Numbered from the stretch's first letter, positions 33,325-43,455 are shown. The stretch is 64,000 bases of DNA from Cohnella mopanensis (GCF_022352055.1 NZ_JAKRWM010000006.1:62001-126000); one strand, 5' to 3'. The notes: generated by a model not told the origin, from the sequence alone. Made by a program: numbers and translations.

Positions 33325-35106
33325 TCACAGTCCGACGTAGCTTTCCGCAGAGATGACGCGGGCTGAAATCCGTTTCCGCAGGGCGAATAGGTCCACAGGC
33401 TCGAATCTAAGCAGCCGTTTCAATACGGAAAGTTGCAGCTTCAGGCTCTCTCCTTTCTCTAGCGCCGCCAGTATCGTTCGCGCTCGCTGTCCGGCTTTCT
33501 CTACGGCTTCCTCCGCGAACAGCGTCGTCATATCGATCAAGTTGTTCGGACTATCCGCTTGGCTTCGTTCGCTTTGTTTGCGAGCCCGCAGGACTGCGCT
33601 TTCCAGCGCGTACATCTCGATCATGGCATCTGCCAACGCCGCTACGATCTCTTGCTCGCGTTCAAGCCTAAGACCATGCTTCTGAACGGCGAGTCCTCCC
33701 GTCATGAGGAATACCTTCTTCAGCGAGGAAAGGATGGCGATTTGCCTTGCTAATGGGGTAGAAGCCGACGCCGAGAGCGAAGACGGATTTAGCAGTTCTC
33801 GTTGCAGCGCTTGGGCTCTCTCGATCAAAGGCAGCTCCCCTTTGAGTGCCCGCTTGAGCAAAGTGGCGGGAATGAGCAAGCGATTGATTTCGTTCGTCCC
33901 TTCGAATATCCGATTAATGCGAGAGTCGCGATACAGCCTTTCGATTTTGTACTCTTGGATGTAGCCGCAGCCCCCATGAATTTGAACGCCCTCATCGACG
34001 ACGGCGTCCATCGCTTCCGAGGCGAACACCTTATTGATGGAGCATTCCAGCGCATATTCCGCGATGGCTTTCGCCGCTTGGATGCCTCCGTCCGCTCCTT
34101 CCGATTGAACTTGGCTAAGCGATTCGTCGATCAAGCCTGCGGTTCGGTACACCATGCTCTCCGTCACGTACGCAAGCGTATTCATATCGGCTAACTTAGC
34201 CGCGATCAGCGGGAACGAGGATATGCTCTTCCCGAATTGCTTCCGCTGGTTCGAGTAGGAGGAAGCCAGTTGAATAGCCTCCTTCATCCCTCCCAAGCAG
34301 CCGGCAGCTAGCTTAAACCTGCCGATATTCAATATATTAAAGGCGATCAGGTGACCCTTCCCTACCTCCCCGAGCAGCTGATCGACCGGAACTCGCGCAT
34401 CTTCGAAAAACAGCGGCCGAGTAGAGGAGCCCTTAATGCCCATCTTGCGTTCTTCCGGCCCGATGGTGAAGCCTGGCGTATCGCGTTCCACGATAAAAGC
34501 GCTGAAGTGCGCGCCGTCTACCTTCGCGTAGACGATGAACAAATCCGCGAAGCCAGCGTTCGTAATATAAAGCTTCGAACCGTTAAGAAGATAATGCTGG
34601 CCGTCCTCCGCGAGGGTAGCCGTCGTTCGGGCGCCAAGCGCATCCGATCCGGAGCCCGGCTCCGTCAAACAATAGGCCGCGAGCAACTCCCCTGTCGCCA
34701 GCCTCGGAAGCCAGCGTTTTTTGTGCTCCGGCGTGCCGAAAAAAACGAGCGGCAACGTACCGATTCCGGTATGCGCGCCGACAGATAAAGCAAACGAAGA
34801 AGCCGGCGATAAGGTTTCTGCGAGTAGGGTCGTACTTGATTTGTCCAGCCCCAATCCGCCATACGCTTCCGGTACGTCCGCGCCGAGCAGCCCGATCTCC
34901 CCCGCCTTGCGCATAAGTTGTACCGTTAATTCATAATCCAGCTTCTCGATCTCCGCATCTCGGGGCTTAATATCCCTTTCGACGAAAGCTCGCACCGTCT
35001 CGGCTAACAGCTTCTGTTCTTCCGTGAAATCCTCGGGCGTCACGACTTGCCCCGGCTGCGCGTCATCGACAACGAATCGGCCGCCGCCCCATACCGCGTT
35101 AGACAT
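33325..35106 (-). CDS. fadE: Acyl-CoA dehydrogenase
   Basis: 593 residues, practically the length of B. subtilis FadE. The acyl-CoA dehydrogenase core (about 25-410) has 'AYCLTEPGSGSDA', 'MGIKGSSTRPLFFEDARVP' and 'IHGGCGYIQEYKIERLYRDSRI' with the usual FAD contacts; a helical C-terminal extension (about 430-593) is typical of FadE/VLCAD-type enzymes. It makes the trans-2 double bond and hands electrons to ETF. GGAGG is nine bases before the ATG. Confidence 0.93.
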   Translation of the reverse strand: MSNAVWGGGRFVVDDAQPGQVVTPEDFTEEQKLLAETVRAFVERDIKPRDAEIEKLDYELTVQLMRKAGEIGLLGADVPEAYGGLGLDKSSTTLLAETLSPASSFALSVGAHTGIGTLPLVFFGTPEHKKRWLPRLATGELLAAYCLTEPGSGSDALGARTTATLAEDGQHYLLNGSKLYITNAGFADLFIVYAKVDGAHFSAFIVERDTPGFTIGPEERKMGIKGSSTRPLFFEDARVPVDQLLGEVGKGHLIAFNILNIGRFKLAAGCLGGMKEAIQLASSYSNQRKQFGKSISSFPLIAAKLADMNTLAYVTESMVYRTAGLIDESLSQVQSEGADGGIQAAKAIAEYALECSINKVFASEAMDAVVDEGVQIHGGCGYIQEYKIERLYRDSRINRIFEGTNEINRLLIPATLLKRALKGELPLIERAQALQRELLNPSSLSASASTPLARQIAILSSLKKVFLMTGGLAVQKHGLRLEREQEIVAALADAMIEMYALESAVLRARKQSERSQADSPNNLIDMTTLFAEEAVEKAGQRARTILAALEKGESLKLQLSVLKRLLRFEPVDLFALRKRISARVISAESYVGL

Positions 35107-35154
35107 CGTGCGCCACCTCCTTTATTGGAGTTTATTCAAGCTTCGATTTCCGGT

Positions 35155-36339
35155 TCACACGACCTCGAACACTCCTGCCGCTCCCATCCCCCCGCCCACG
35201 CACATCGTAACGACGCCGTATCCCCCGCCTAACCGTTGCAACTCGTGCAGCAGGGTCACGGTCAATTTGGCTCCCGTGCAGCCTAGGGGATGCCCCAGCG
35301 CGATTCCGCCTCCGTTGACATTGACGAGCTCCGGATCGATTTCTAGCCGGTCGATGACCGGCAGGCATTGCGCCGCGAAAGCTTCGTTAATTTCCCACAG
35401 GGAAATTTGCTCCGCCGTGAGTTTCGCCTGCTTCAACACTTTGGGTACGGCTTCAACCGGTCCAAGCCCCATGATCTCCGGTTGAATTCCTGCTGCCGCG
35501 AAGGCGCGGAAAACGGCAAGCGGCTGAATGCCCAGGCTTGCGGCTTTCTCTCGGCTCATCATAACGACGGCTGCCGCTCCATCGCTGAAGGGAGAGGAAT
35601 TCCCGGCCGTTACGGTTCCGTTCAGAGCGAAAGACGGTTTAAGACCCGCCAGCTTCTCTACGCTCGTATCCGGACGCACGCATTCATCGTTCGCTACGGT
35701 GAGATGTTTCGTTTGTATTTGCCCATCGGAATCGGAGGTAGATACCGTTGTGAGAATCGGCAAAATTTCTTCTTGAAATCTGCCCGATGCCGCAGCTAGA
35801 GCGGCTTTGCGATGGCTCTCCGCCGCAAATCGATCCTGCATTTGTCTCGTCACTCCGCAACGCTTGGCGACAAGCTCCGCCGTATGCCCCATGCCCATAT
35901 ACGCGGAAGGCATCGCATCGTAGAGGCCCGGATGCGGAGAAAGCTTGAATCCGGTCATCGGGATTCGACTCATGCTCTCCACCCCGCCGGCGACGATCGT
36001 ATCCGCGACGCCGCCCTGAATAGCCGCCGCCGCTTGGGCGATCGCCTGCAAGCCCGACGCGCAAAACCGGTTCACGGTAACCGCGGGAACATGAACGGGA
36101 AACCCCGCATGCAACGTAATCAATCTGGCCACGTTAAGCCCTTGCTCTCCCTCGGGCATCGCGCATCCGAAAATGACATCGTCGATGTCGGAGGGCTGCA
36201 AACCGGGAGCGCGCCGGACCGCTTCCCGCAACACCGCCGCTCCCAGATCTTCCGGCCGCGTCTGCGCGAAGCCGCCTTTCTTCCCTCGGCCAACCGCCGA
36301 GCGTACTGCCGAGACGATGACGGCTTCTCTGCCAGTCAT
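35155..36339 (-). CDS. fadA: Acetyl-CoA C-acyltransferase (thiolase)
   Basis: 394 residues. Catalytic C93 in 'VNRFCASGLQAIAQAA', the 'NVNGGGIALGHPLGCTGAK' histidine and the second cysteine in 'VTMCVGGGMGAA' are present. It performs the last step of beta-oxidation. A GGGAGAG site precedes the ATG, just outside the 51-bp repeat array that separates it from fadN. Confidence 0.94.
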   Translation of the reverse strand: MTGREAVIVSAVRSAVGRGKKGGFAQTRPEDLGAAVLREAVRRAPGLQPSDIDDVIFGCAMPEGEQGLNVARLITLHAGFPVHVPAVTVNRFCASGLQAIAQAAAAIQGGVADTIVAGGVESMSRIPMTGFKLSPHPGLYDAMPSAYMGMGHTAELVAKRCGVTRQMQDRFAAESHRKAALAAASGRFQEEILPILTTVSTSDSDGQIQTKHLTVANDECVRPDTSVEKLAGLKPSFALNGTVTAGNSSPFSDGAAAVVMMSREKAASLGIQPLAVFRAFAAAGIQPEIMGLGPVEAVPKVLKQAKLTAEQISLWEINEAFAAQCLPVIDRLEIDPELVNVNGGGIALGHPLGCTGAKLTVTLLHELQRLGGGYGVVTMCVGGGMGAAGVFEVV

Positions 36340-36368
36340 AGCTCTCCCTCCTTGAAGTTTCGAGATGT

Positions 36369-36889
36369 TCGCTCGCTATAGTCGGTTTTTGCGACTATGG
36401 GAGCGGGGGTTTGGGTTTCTCGCTCGCTATAGTCGGTTTTTGCGACTATGGGAGCGTGGGTTTGGGTTTCTCGCTCGCTATAGTCGGTTTTTGCAACTAT
36501 GAGAGCGTGGGTTTGGGTTTCTCGCTCGCTATAGTCGGTTTTTGCGACTATGAGAGTGTGGGTTTGGGTTTCTCGCTCGCTATAGTCGGTTTTTGCGACT
36601 ATGGGAGCGTGGATTTGGGTTTCTGGCTCGCTATAGTCGGTTTTTGCGACTATGGGAGCGTGGGTTTGGATTTCTCGCTCGCTATAGTCGGTTTTTGCGA
36701 CTATGGGAGCGTGGGCTTGGGTTTCTCGCTCGCTATAGTCGGTTTTTGCGACAATGGGAGCGTGGGTTTGGGTTTCTCGCTCGCTATAGTCGGTTTTTGC
36801 GACAATGGGAGCGTGGGTTTGGGTTTCTCGCTCGCTATAGTCGGTTTTTGCGACTATGGGAGCGTGGGTTTGGGTTTCTCGCTCGCTAG
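36369..36889. repeat. Tandem array: ten 51-bp units with internal hairpins, between fadN and fadA
   Basis: Units start at 36369, 36420, 36471, 36522, 36573, 36624, 36675, 36726, 36777 and 36828, with an eleventh partial unit to 36889. Each holds ATAGTCG-GTTTTTG-CGACTAT, a 7-bp stem, extended by CGCTC/GAGCG. Because 51 is divisible by three, several frames stay open on both strands, for example SERETQTHAPIVAKTDY repeated on the minus strand, but none has a convincing ribosome site. Units differ by only a few bases, which indicates recent expansion or homogenisation. Confidence 0.95.
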
Positions 36890-36899
36890 GGTGGCCCAA

Positions 36900-39242
36900 T
36901 TAATTGCGAAGAGGTTGGCCGGTTGCGAGCATATGGCGCATGCGGGATTGCGTAAGCGGTTGTCCGCATAGGCTGAGGAACGCTTCCCGCTCCAGGTCTA
37001 GTAAATGCTGCTCCCGCACGGTCGCGCCTGCCGGCACGTCTCCTCCGGTGAGCACCTCGGCAAGCTTCGTCGCAATGAGAACGTCATGATCCGAAATGTA
37101 GCCGCTGCGCTTCATCGAGGATACTCCCAGCTTCAGGACAGTGGCCGCTTCCCTACCGCCAACGATCACGTTCCTATCCGGCAAGGGGACTGCATAGCCC
37201 CTGCGATCCAGCTCCAATACCGCGCTCTTAGCTTCTGCGATTCTCGACTCCTCGCGGATGACGACTCCATCGCCCGATCTCCAGTAGCCTAGCCTCTTGG
37301 CATGAAACCCGCTCTCCGACACTTTTCCCATCGCTATAGTTTCGAACAATTGAGAGATCGGCGCCGTCACGTCATCCAATCCAGCCATCTCCGCTCGTTC
37401 CTGCGCCATAACGGCGGCTGCCAAACATCCTCCCCCGGCAGGGACCAACCCTACTCCCGTCTCCACAAGACCGAAATACGTCTCCGCCGAGAACAAAATC
37501 CGATCAGCCGGCAAGCAAGCTTCCACGCCCCCTCCCAAGGTCATCCTGTGCGGAGCCGCCACGACCGGACGAGGCATCACGCGGAGCGACTTCATGCTCG
37601 TCTGGAACTCGCGAATGATAAGCTCGATTTCCTCCCATTCCCCGTTCTCGGCTTCCATAAGCAGCAGCATCAAATTTGCCCCGACGCAGAAGTTGCGACC
37701 TTCGTTGGCGAGCACGAGCCCCCGCCAATTGCGGTTTACCTCCTCAGACGCCTGGCGAATTGCGGACAGCACTCCCGGTCCGATGGCGTTATGCGGCGAG
37801 TGGAATTCCAAGCAAGCGACTTCGTCGCCAAGATCGATTAACCTGGCGCCGTCTCCCGCGAATATCGTTTTGCCGCGATCCCTCAGCGATCTTAAGGACA
37901 ATTCCTCCGGTTGTTCTTGAACGGATTTGTATTGGCCTTGCGAGTAATAAAACAGGCTTCCGGAACGCCGAGCGTAGAAGGAAGTCGAGTCCTTGTTCAA
38001 CATAGCGGCGATCGGGGTAGGAACTGCGATTCCTCTTCCCTCAAGCCTGGACACCGTCTCCGCCAAGCCAAGAGCATCCCAAGTTTCGAACGGGCCTTGC
38101 TCCCAATTGAACCCCCATCTCATCGCTTCATCGATGTCGATCGCGGTGTCTGCGATTTCGCCCAGCTTCTCCGCCGAATAACAAAGCGTCGCCTCCAGAA
38201 CGTCCCGGGCAAACGCGGCCAAACGATCATGATCCGCCGCCGCTAGCAATGCCTGCAACTTCTCCGTTGTTCCCGCCGCCATCTTAGCGGCTTCCAATGC
38301 GGGTGAAGAAACCTTGCTCCGCGCAACGTAAGCCATCGTTCCCGGATCGAGCACTTGGATTCGATCCTTACCTTTAGCGGCGATGTTCTTCCGATAGAAA
38401 CCGCCGCCGCTCTTCTCGCCGAGCCAGCCTTTGGCTACCAGTTCCTCTATAATCGCCGGCGCTGAGAAAGCAGCCGCTTCCAAGGGATCGGCCACGTTCT
38501 CTCTGACGTTGCGGCATACGTGCAGGAACGTATCCAATCCCACCAAATCCAACGTGCGAAAGGTAGCGCTCTTAGGCCTTCCGATCAGCGGCCCCGTAAC
38601 GGCATCCACTTCGTCGACCGTTAGCCCGTGCTTCTCCATCGCTTGAAGCGTCACTAGCATCGCATAAGTTCCGATGCGGTTCGCGATGAAATTTGGCGTA
38701 TCTTTGGCTTTCACCACCCCTTTACCGAGCCGCTGCCGGCAAAATAACGCGACGTCCTCGACTACTCGCGGATCCGTATCCTCACATGGGATGATCTCTA
38801 ATAGCTTCATGTATCGCGGAGGGTTAAAAAAATGCGTGACCATCGCATGGCGGCGACAGGACTCGCTACACACCGAGGTCACTTCATTAATCGACAAGCC
38901 CGAAGTATTGCTGCTGACGATCATTCCCGGCCTCCAGGCTGAATCTATGCGCCTCCATACGCTATGCTTGATTTCCAGCTTCTCGGAGACCGCCTCGATC
39001 ACCCAGTCGCACTCCGACAACAGAGCTAGATCCCGGTCCAGATCGCCCGGCCGTATTCGGGCAACGAACTCAGCTTCGTACAACGGCGACGGCTTCGTCT
39101 CCTTCAACCGCGCGATCCCTTTCGCCGCCAGCCCTTCCAAGTCGAGAAGCAGGCACGGAATACCGACATTCGCCAAATGGGCGGCAATGGCCGCTCCCAT
39201 CACCCCCGCTCCGATAACCGCCGCTTTCCGTACATTCCACAA
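36900..39242 (-). CDS. fadN: 3-hydroxyacyl-CoA dehydrogenase/enoyl-CoA hydratase
   Basis: 780 residues (B. subtilis FadN has 789). The NAD-binding fold lies at the N-terminus ('VIGAGVMGAAIAAHLANVG'), followed by 'VTHFFNPPRYMKLLEIIP' and 'FIANRIGTY'; the crotonase-like part with 'RPVVAAPHRMTLGGGVE' is in the C-terminal third. It catalyses the hydration and second oxidation of beta-oxidation. The start is TTG behind GAGGAGTGGGG; the longer frame reads out of fadF. The C-terminus abuts the repeat array. Confidence 0.92.
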   Translation of the reverse strand: MWNVRKAAVIGAGVMGAAIAAHLANVGIPCLLLDLEGLAAKGIARLKETKPSPLYEAEFVARIRPGDLDRDLALLSECDWVIEAVSEKLEIKHSVWRRIDSAWRPGMIVSSNTSGLSINEVTSVCSESCRRHAMVTHFFNPPRYMKLLEIIPCEDTDPRVVEDVALFCRQRLGKGVVKAKDTPNFIANRIGTYAMLVTLQAMEKHGLTVDEVDAVTGPLIGRPKSATFRTLDLVGLDTFLHVCRNVRENVADPLEAAAFSAPAIIEELVAKGWLGEKSGGGFYRKNIAAKGKDRIQVLDPGTMAYVARSKVSSPALEAAKMAAGTTEKLQALLAAADHDRLAAFARDVLEATLCYSAEKLGEIADTAIDIDEAMRWGFNWEQGPFETWDALGLAETVSRLEGRGIAVPTPIAAMLNKDSTSFYARRSGSLFYYSQGQYKSVQEQPEELSLRSLRDRGKTIFAGDGARLIDLGDEVACLEFHSPHNAIGPGVLSAIRQASEEVNRNWRGLVLANEGRNFCVGANLMLLLMEAENGEWEEIELIIREFQTSMKSLRVMPRPVVAAPHRMTLGGGVEACLPADRILFSAETYFGLVETGVGLVPAGGGCLAAAVMAQERAEMAGLDDVTAPISQLFETIAMGKVSESGFHAKRLGYWRSGDGVVIREESRIAEAKSAVLELDRRGYAVPLPDRNVIVGGREAATVLKLGVSSMKRSGYISDHDVLIATKLAEVLTGGDVPAGATVREQHLLDLEREAFLSLCGQPLTQSRMRHMLATGQPLRN

Positions 39243-39264
39243 GGTCCCCACTCCTCTCGGGTCA

Positions 39265-41331
39265 TTATGTCCCCATTCCAAATACAGACATCGCCAACAA
39301 TTCCGCAACATCCAACGCTTCGACGCGCTCCTCTTCTCCATGCTTGCGCAAGCCTTCCTCCATCATCGTCAGGCAATAGGGGCAAGCCGAACCGATCACT
39401 TGCGCACCGGTGGCGAGCGCTTGGGCCGTGCGCAATTCATTAACCCGCCGCCCCGGTTCCTCCATCCACATGCGGCCTCCTCCGGCTCCGCAGCACAGCC
39501 CTTGCTTGCCCGAACGTGCCATCGTCTTTGTCGCGAGCGCCGGGATAGAGGACAGTATCGAACGCGGGGCGTCAACGATCCCGTTATATCGGGCCAAATA
39601 ACAAGAATCGTGCAACGTCATCGTCGTCGGAACAGGATTATTAGCGCTTAGCTTCCCTTGTTCCAACAGTTCGGCCAATAGCTCCGTATGGTGCTTCACC
39701 TCGGTTGCAAAATCGAAACCCGCATACTCGTTGCGAAATAAGTGATACGTATGCGGACAAGTCGTAACGATTCTCGTGATGCCATACCGCTTGAAAGTAT
39801 CAATGTTCGTTCGACATAACTCTTGAAATAGAAACTCGTCTCCAAGCCGCCTCGGCGTATCCCCGGAGTTGCGTTCCTCCGTCCCGAGCACGGCGAAAGA
39901 TACGCCGGCCTCCTTCAGCAATCTAGCAAAGGCGAACGTAACCTTGCGGGCTCGCCTGTCATATGCTCCCATGCTCCCTACCCACCAGAGCCAATCCGGT
40001 TTGGGATTATCGCGAAGGGTCGGAATTCGCCAACCTTCCTTCGCTGCGAACTCCTCCATCCATGCCGTTCGTTCCTGACGCGGGAAGCCCCAGGGATTGC
40101 TCTGTCGATCGATATTTTGCAGCGTTCGCCTTGCTTCCGAGGGCATCTTGCCTTCCGTTAGAACGAGATAACGCCGCATCTCCAGTATGGGCGCCAACTG
40201 CATGTTGCCTACGGGACAGCGCTCCTCGCAATGTCTGCAAGTCGTACACGCCCACAGCTCCTGCTCCGTAATGACCTCCCCGATCAACTCGATGGGTCGC
40301 GGGTTGCTGCTCTTCATCCATCCACTCGATTGCCATGCCATCGTTCCGCCAATATCCATGACCGCCGTTTTTCCGTTCGTCACCTCGCCCGCAGGTTTGA
40401 ATTCCAGCCCTTTGCGCTGTAAAGTATCCCGAAGCTTCGTCATCAGATGCATTGGTGAGAGCCCTTTGTCCGTATTAGCCGCCGGGCATACGTCGGTACA
40501 CCTCCCGCACTCCACGCACGCGAACAGATCAAGCCTTTGTTTACGGGTTAAATCTTCTACCGAGTTCATTCCGAATTTCTCCGCCGTCTCGTCTTCCAGA
40601 TTCAATTTGGTCATCTTTGGCGGACCGAGCGGTCGCAAGAGCCAGTTCACTGGTGCCGTAAAAATATGAAAATGCTTGGAGAGCGGAACATAGACGAGAA
40701 AACCGAGCAGCAACAACAGGTGCGCCCACCACGATATTTCATAGCCGATTTCCGCCCAATTCGCCTGTGCTCCTCCGTTTATTTTTACCATCCCCATGGC
40801 TAGTGCCGACGAGATCGGAGCAGTTAACGACGAAGGGGAAAGTTCTCTTAATCGATCGAACGCCAGCGTGAAGGCAACGGACAGCATGAGCGCCGCAATC
40901 CAAATCAAGACAAGCACGGGCTTCCAGCCTTTAGGCAATCTCGGAAGCTTCTCTCCATACCTCCTGTAAGCCCCATAGACAATCGCGAGCATAACCAAAC
41001 CCACCGTCAACTCCTGCATGAGCGAGAAAACATCATTATCCGCCCAAGCGAGCGGTTGTCCGATTAGCCCTTTCCACAGCAGCTCTAACGCGCCTAGCTG
41101 AAGCATCAGGAAACCGTAGAACAGCACAAGATGCATCCCGCCGCTGCGGCGATCCTGTAGTAGCCTGCGATGTCCGAATACCTGCCCACCCGCCCTTGCC
41201 GCGCGCCGCCAATCCAGCTTGATCCCCCTATCCGGCGCACCGCTTAGAATAAGCCTGATCTTGCCTACAACAATCCAACTGAAGAACCCGATTCCGCACA
41301 AGGTGACGGCCGCTACCAGCCAACCATTCAT
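39265..41331 (-). CDS. fadF: FadF-type iron-sulfur oxidoreductase (ETF:quinone route)
   Basis: 688 residues. Five or six membrane helices at the N-terminus (nitrate reductase gamma-like), two 4Fe-4S motifs ('CVECGRCTDVCPAANTD', 'CTTCRHCEERCPVG') and two cysteine-rich CCG domains ('CPHTYHLFRNEY', 'CCGAGGGRMWME'). This matches B. subtilis FadF/YwjF and probably takes electrons from ETF to menaquinone. The ATG follows GAGGTG; it is the first gene of the fad operon and divergent from etfB. Confidence 0.9.
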   Translation of the reverse strand: MNGWLVAAVTLCGIGFFSWIVVGKIRLILSGAPDRGIKLDWRRAARAGGQVFGHRRLLQDRRSGGMHLVLFYGFLMLQLGALELLWKGLIGQPLAWADNDVFSLMQELTVGLVMLAIVYGAYRRYGEKLPRLPKGWKPVLVLIWIAALMLSVAFTLAFDRLRELSPSSLTAPISSALAMGMVKINGGAQANWAEIGYEISWWAHLLLLLGFLVYVPLSKHFHIFTAPVNWLLRPLGPPKMTKLNLEDETAEKFGMNSVEDLTRKQRLDLFACVECGRCTDVCPAANTDKGLSPMHLMTKLRDTLQRKGLEFKPAGEVTNGKTAVMDIGGTMAWQSSGWMKSSNPRPIELIGEVITEQELWACTTCRHCEERCPVGNMQLAPILEMRRYLVLTEGKMPSEARRTLQNIDRQSNPWGFPRQERTAWMEEFAAKEGWRIPTLRDNPKPDWLWWVGSMGAYDRRARKVTFAFARLLKEAGVSFAVLGTEERNSGDTPRRLGDEFLFQELCRTNIDTFKRYGITRIVTTCPHTYHLFRNEYAGFDFATEVKHHTELLAELLEQGKLSANNPVPTTMTLHDSCYLARYNGIVDAPRSILSSIPALATKTMARSGKQGLCCGAGGGRMWMEEPGRRVNELRTAQALATGAQVIGSACPYCLTMMEEGLRKHGEEERVEALDVAELLAMSVFGMGT

Positions 41332-41554
41332 CGAGCTGCCCACCTCGCTCCCCTTTGCTCGTGCCCCCCTTGGAGCGATCGCGATCTTCTGAACCTTCCT
41401 CGAAGGTCATACGATGAAAGTGAGACCCTTCAATCGTCTTGATACTCGTAAATTTATTCCTGAGACGACCCTTCATATGCCCACATCGGCAAAAAAGGAC
41501 ATGGCTCGGCGGTTACTATCGTTATTCTGCGAATCCGTTTACAAGGAGGACGCC

Positions 41555-42325
41555 ATGAACATCGCGGTGTTGATCAAGTCCGTCATCGCAACGGATGAAC
41601 CGATTTCGGTACGGAACGGCAAGATCGAGAATTCGGGAGTCAAAAAGGTCATTAATCCTTACGACGAATATGGGTTGGAAGCGGCTTTGCGGATGAAGGA
41701 AGCGGATGGGGGAACGGTTACCGTCCTTTCGGCGGGAGACGAGAAAACCGCGGAGACTTTGCGGGTCGCTCTGGCAATGGGCGCGGATGAGGCCGTGTGG
41801 ATTCGTACGGTTGGAGAGCCGGACGAAAGGGTTCTGTCTTTGTTGCTGGCCCAAGCCATCCGGCAGGGCGAATACGAGCTTGTATGGGCCGGCCATCTGT
41901 CGGTAGATAACGGTGCGGGACAGGTTGCCATCCGCGTAGCCGAGCTTCTCGGTTGGCCGCATGCGGGTGCCATTGTCGATTGCCGGGCGGAGGGCGGCGC
42001 ATTACACGTCATTCGCGATGCGGAAGGCGATAGCGAGAGCTGGGAGTTGGCGTTGCCTGCTTTACTGACCGCGCAGCAAGGCTTGAACGAACCGCGGTAT
42101 CCGGCGCTTGCCGGCATTATGAAGGCGAAGCGCAAGCCGCTGGCTGAGCTGACGCCCAAGGAGCTTCTCGCGGGAGAAGAGGCCTCGGCCCGAACGGAGC
42201 GCGTAGGTTGCGAGGCGCCGCCGGATCGGCCGGAAGGCCGGAAGCTCGGCGGCACGGTAAAGGAGCAAGCGGCTGAGCTGATTGCCCTGCTTCGGAACGA
42301 AGCACAAGTATTGAAGGCGAGGTGA
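41555..42325 (+). CDS. etfB: Electron transfer flavoprotein beta subunit
   Basis: 256 residues from ATG behind AAGGAGG. 'AVLIKSVIATDEPI', 'INPYDEYGLEAALRMKE' and 'LSVDNGAGQVAIRVAELLGWP' are ETF-beta features. With EtfA it accepts electrons from FadE. The 47 extra codons upstream lack a ribosome site. Divergent from fadF across 220 bases in which no FadR-type operator (TGAATGA...TCATTCA) is seen. Confidence 0.92.
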   Translation: MNIAVLIKSVIATDEPISVRNGKIENSGVKKVINPYDEYGLEAALRMKEADGGTVTVLSAGDEKTAETLRVALAMGADEAVWIRTVGEPDERVLSLLLAQAIRQGEYELVWAGHLSVDNGAGQVAIRVAELLGWPHAGAIVDCRAEGGALHVIRDAEGDSESWELALPALLTAQQGLNEPRYPALAGIMKAKRKPLAELTPKELLAGEEASARTERVGCEAPPDRPEGRKLGGTVKEQAAELIALLRNEAQVLKAR

Positions 42326-42333
42326 GCGCAGCG

Positions 42334-43323
42334 ATGAACCAACATATCGTAGTCGCGGAATGCCGCGACGGCCAACTGCGGCGAGTATCGCTGGAGGCGA
42401 TTGCCGCAGCCAAGGGCTGCATGCAAGACAGCGACAAGCTCACCGCCGTCTTGCTGCTTGGCGCGGACGGCGCGGGCGAAGCCGCCGCGGGAATGCTGGC
42501 GCAGCACGGCCCGGATGAGGTGATCGTCGTCGATCACCCCAGCCTTGGCCGCTATGCGCCGGAAGTGCACCTCGCCGCCCTGCTGGAGGCGGCGAGAGCA
42601 CTGGCGCCCGAGGCGCGGTGGTGGCTGGGCCACACCGCCATCGGGCGCGATCTTGCCCCGCGGCTGGCAGCTCGCCTCGGGGCAGGGCAAATCTCCGATG
42701 CGCTCGCCGCCGCTAGGGGCGCGGACGGACGCATCGTCTTTACGCGTGCGTTACACGCAGGCAAGGCGCTTGAGCGGCGCGCCTTTATGCCGGGCTTCAC
42801 GACGGTCGTCACCGTTCGCCCGAATAACTTCGCCCCGGCCGCCACGGTCGCCGGGCAGCCAGCCGCGCCAATCCGCACCGTGCCGTTCGCCCCTCCCCAG
42901 TCGCGCATGATCGTGCGCGATGTGGTGCGGCGGGCTTCCGGCTCGGTCGACTTAGCGGAGGCGCGGATTATCGTCGCCGGCGGCCGCGGCGTGAAGAGTA
43001 GCGCCGGCTTCGCCCCGCTCGCGGAGCTCGCGGGCCTGCTCGGCGGAGCGGTCGGCGCTTCGCGCGGAGCCTGCGATGCCGGTTATTGCGATTATGCCCT
43101 CCAGATCGGGCAAACCGGCAAAACCGTCACCCCCGACCTCTACATTGCCTGCGGCATCAGCGGCGCCGTGCAGCATCTCGCGGGAATGAGCCGTTCCCGC
43201 GTCATCGTCGCCATCAACAAAGACCCCGAGGCACCGATCTTCAGCGTAGCCGATTACGGGATCGTCGGGGACTTATTCGAGGTCGTTCCTGCGCTCATCG
43301 AAGAATTCAAGCTTGATCGCTGA
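42334..43323 (+). CDS. etfA: Electron transfer flavoprotein alpha subunit
   Basis: 329 residues. '[29 protein letters not shown]', '[24 protein letters not shown]' and '[16 protein letters not shown]' segments form the FAD domain. The ATG is eight bases after the etfB stop. The GC content is far above that of the neighbours (47 of 60 bases at 42601-42660), giving a long antisense open frame that is not a gene. Confidence 0.92.
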   Translation: MNQHIVVAECRDGQLRRVSLEAIAAAKGCMQDSDKLTAVLLLGADGAGEAAAGMLAQHGPDEVIVVDHPSLGRYAPEVHLAALLEAARALAPEARWWLGHTAIGRDLAPRLAARLGAGQISDALAAARGADGRIVFTRALHAGKALERRAFMPGFTTVVTVRPNNFAPAATVAGQPAAPIRTVPFAPPQSRMIVRDVVRRASGSVDLAEARIIVAGGRGVKSSAGFAPLAELAGLLGGAVGASRGACDAGYCDYALQIGQTGKTVTPDLYIACGISGAVQHLAGMSRSRVIVAINKDPEAPIFSVADYGIVGDLFEVVPALIEEFKLDR

Positions 43324-43394
43324 TGCGTTAACCCTTAATCGCCATCTAATACCTTTTTGCCATTATCCTTTTCCTGAACCAAAGGGATAACGTG

Positions 43395-43445
43395 AAAAGA
43401 GACGATCCGTGACGCCTAGGCGACTTCGGACTCGTCTCTTTTTGT
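43395..43445. terminator. Bidirectional terminator between etfA and the next gene
   Basis: AAAAGAGACGA and TCGTCTCTTTTT are inverted repeats with T runs on both strands; it serves etfA and the convergent secreted-protein gene. Confidence 0.82.
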
Positions 43446-43455
43446 TTGGGGTTGC

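Noticed and set aside
36369..36889. CRISPR array
   Set aside because: The repeats are directly adjacent with no unique spacers, and no cas genes are present.
36336..36971. Long repeat-encoded frames on both strands across the 51-bp array
   Set aside because: Several frames are open only because the unit length is divisible by three; none has a ribosome site or non-repeat domain, so they are treated as part of the repeat.
41332..41554. FadR operator in the fadF-etfB divergent gap
   Set aside because: No TGAATGA...TCATTCA-like palindrome is visible there, so FadR control cannot be claimed from sequence.
41659..42690. 343-codon open frame antisense to etfB and etfA
   Set aside because: It mirrors two well-supported genes in a GC-rich stretch, has no ribosome site of its own and no recognisable protein features.
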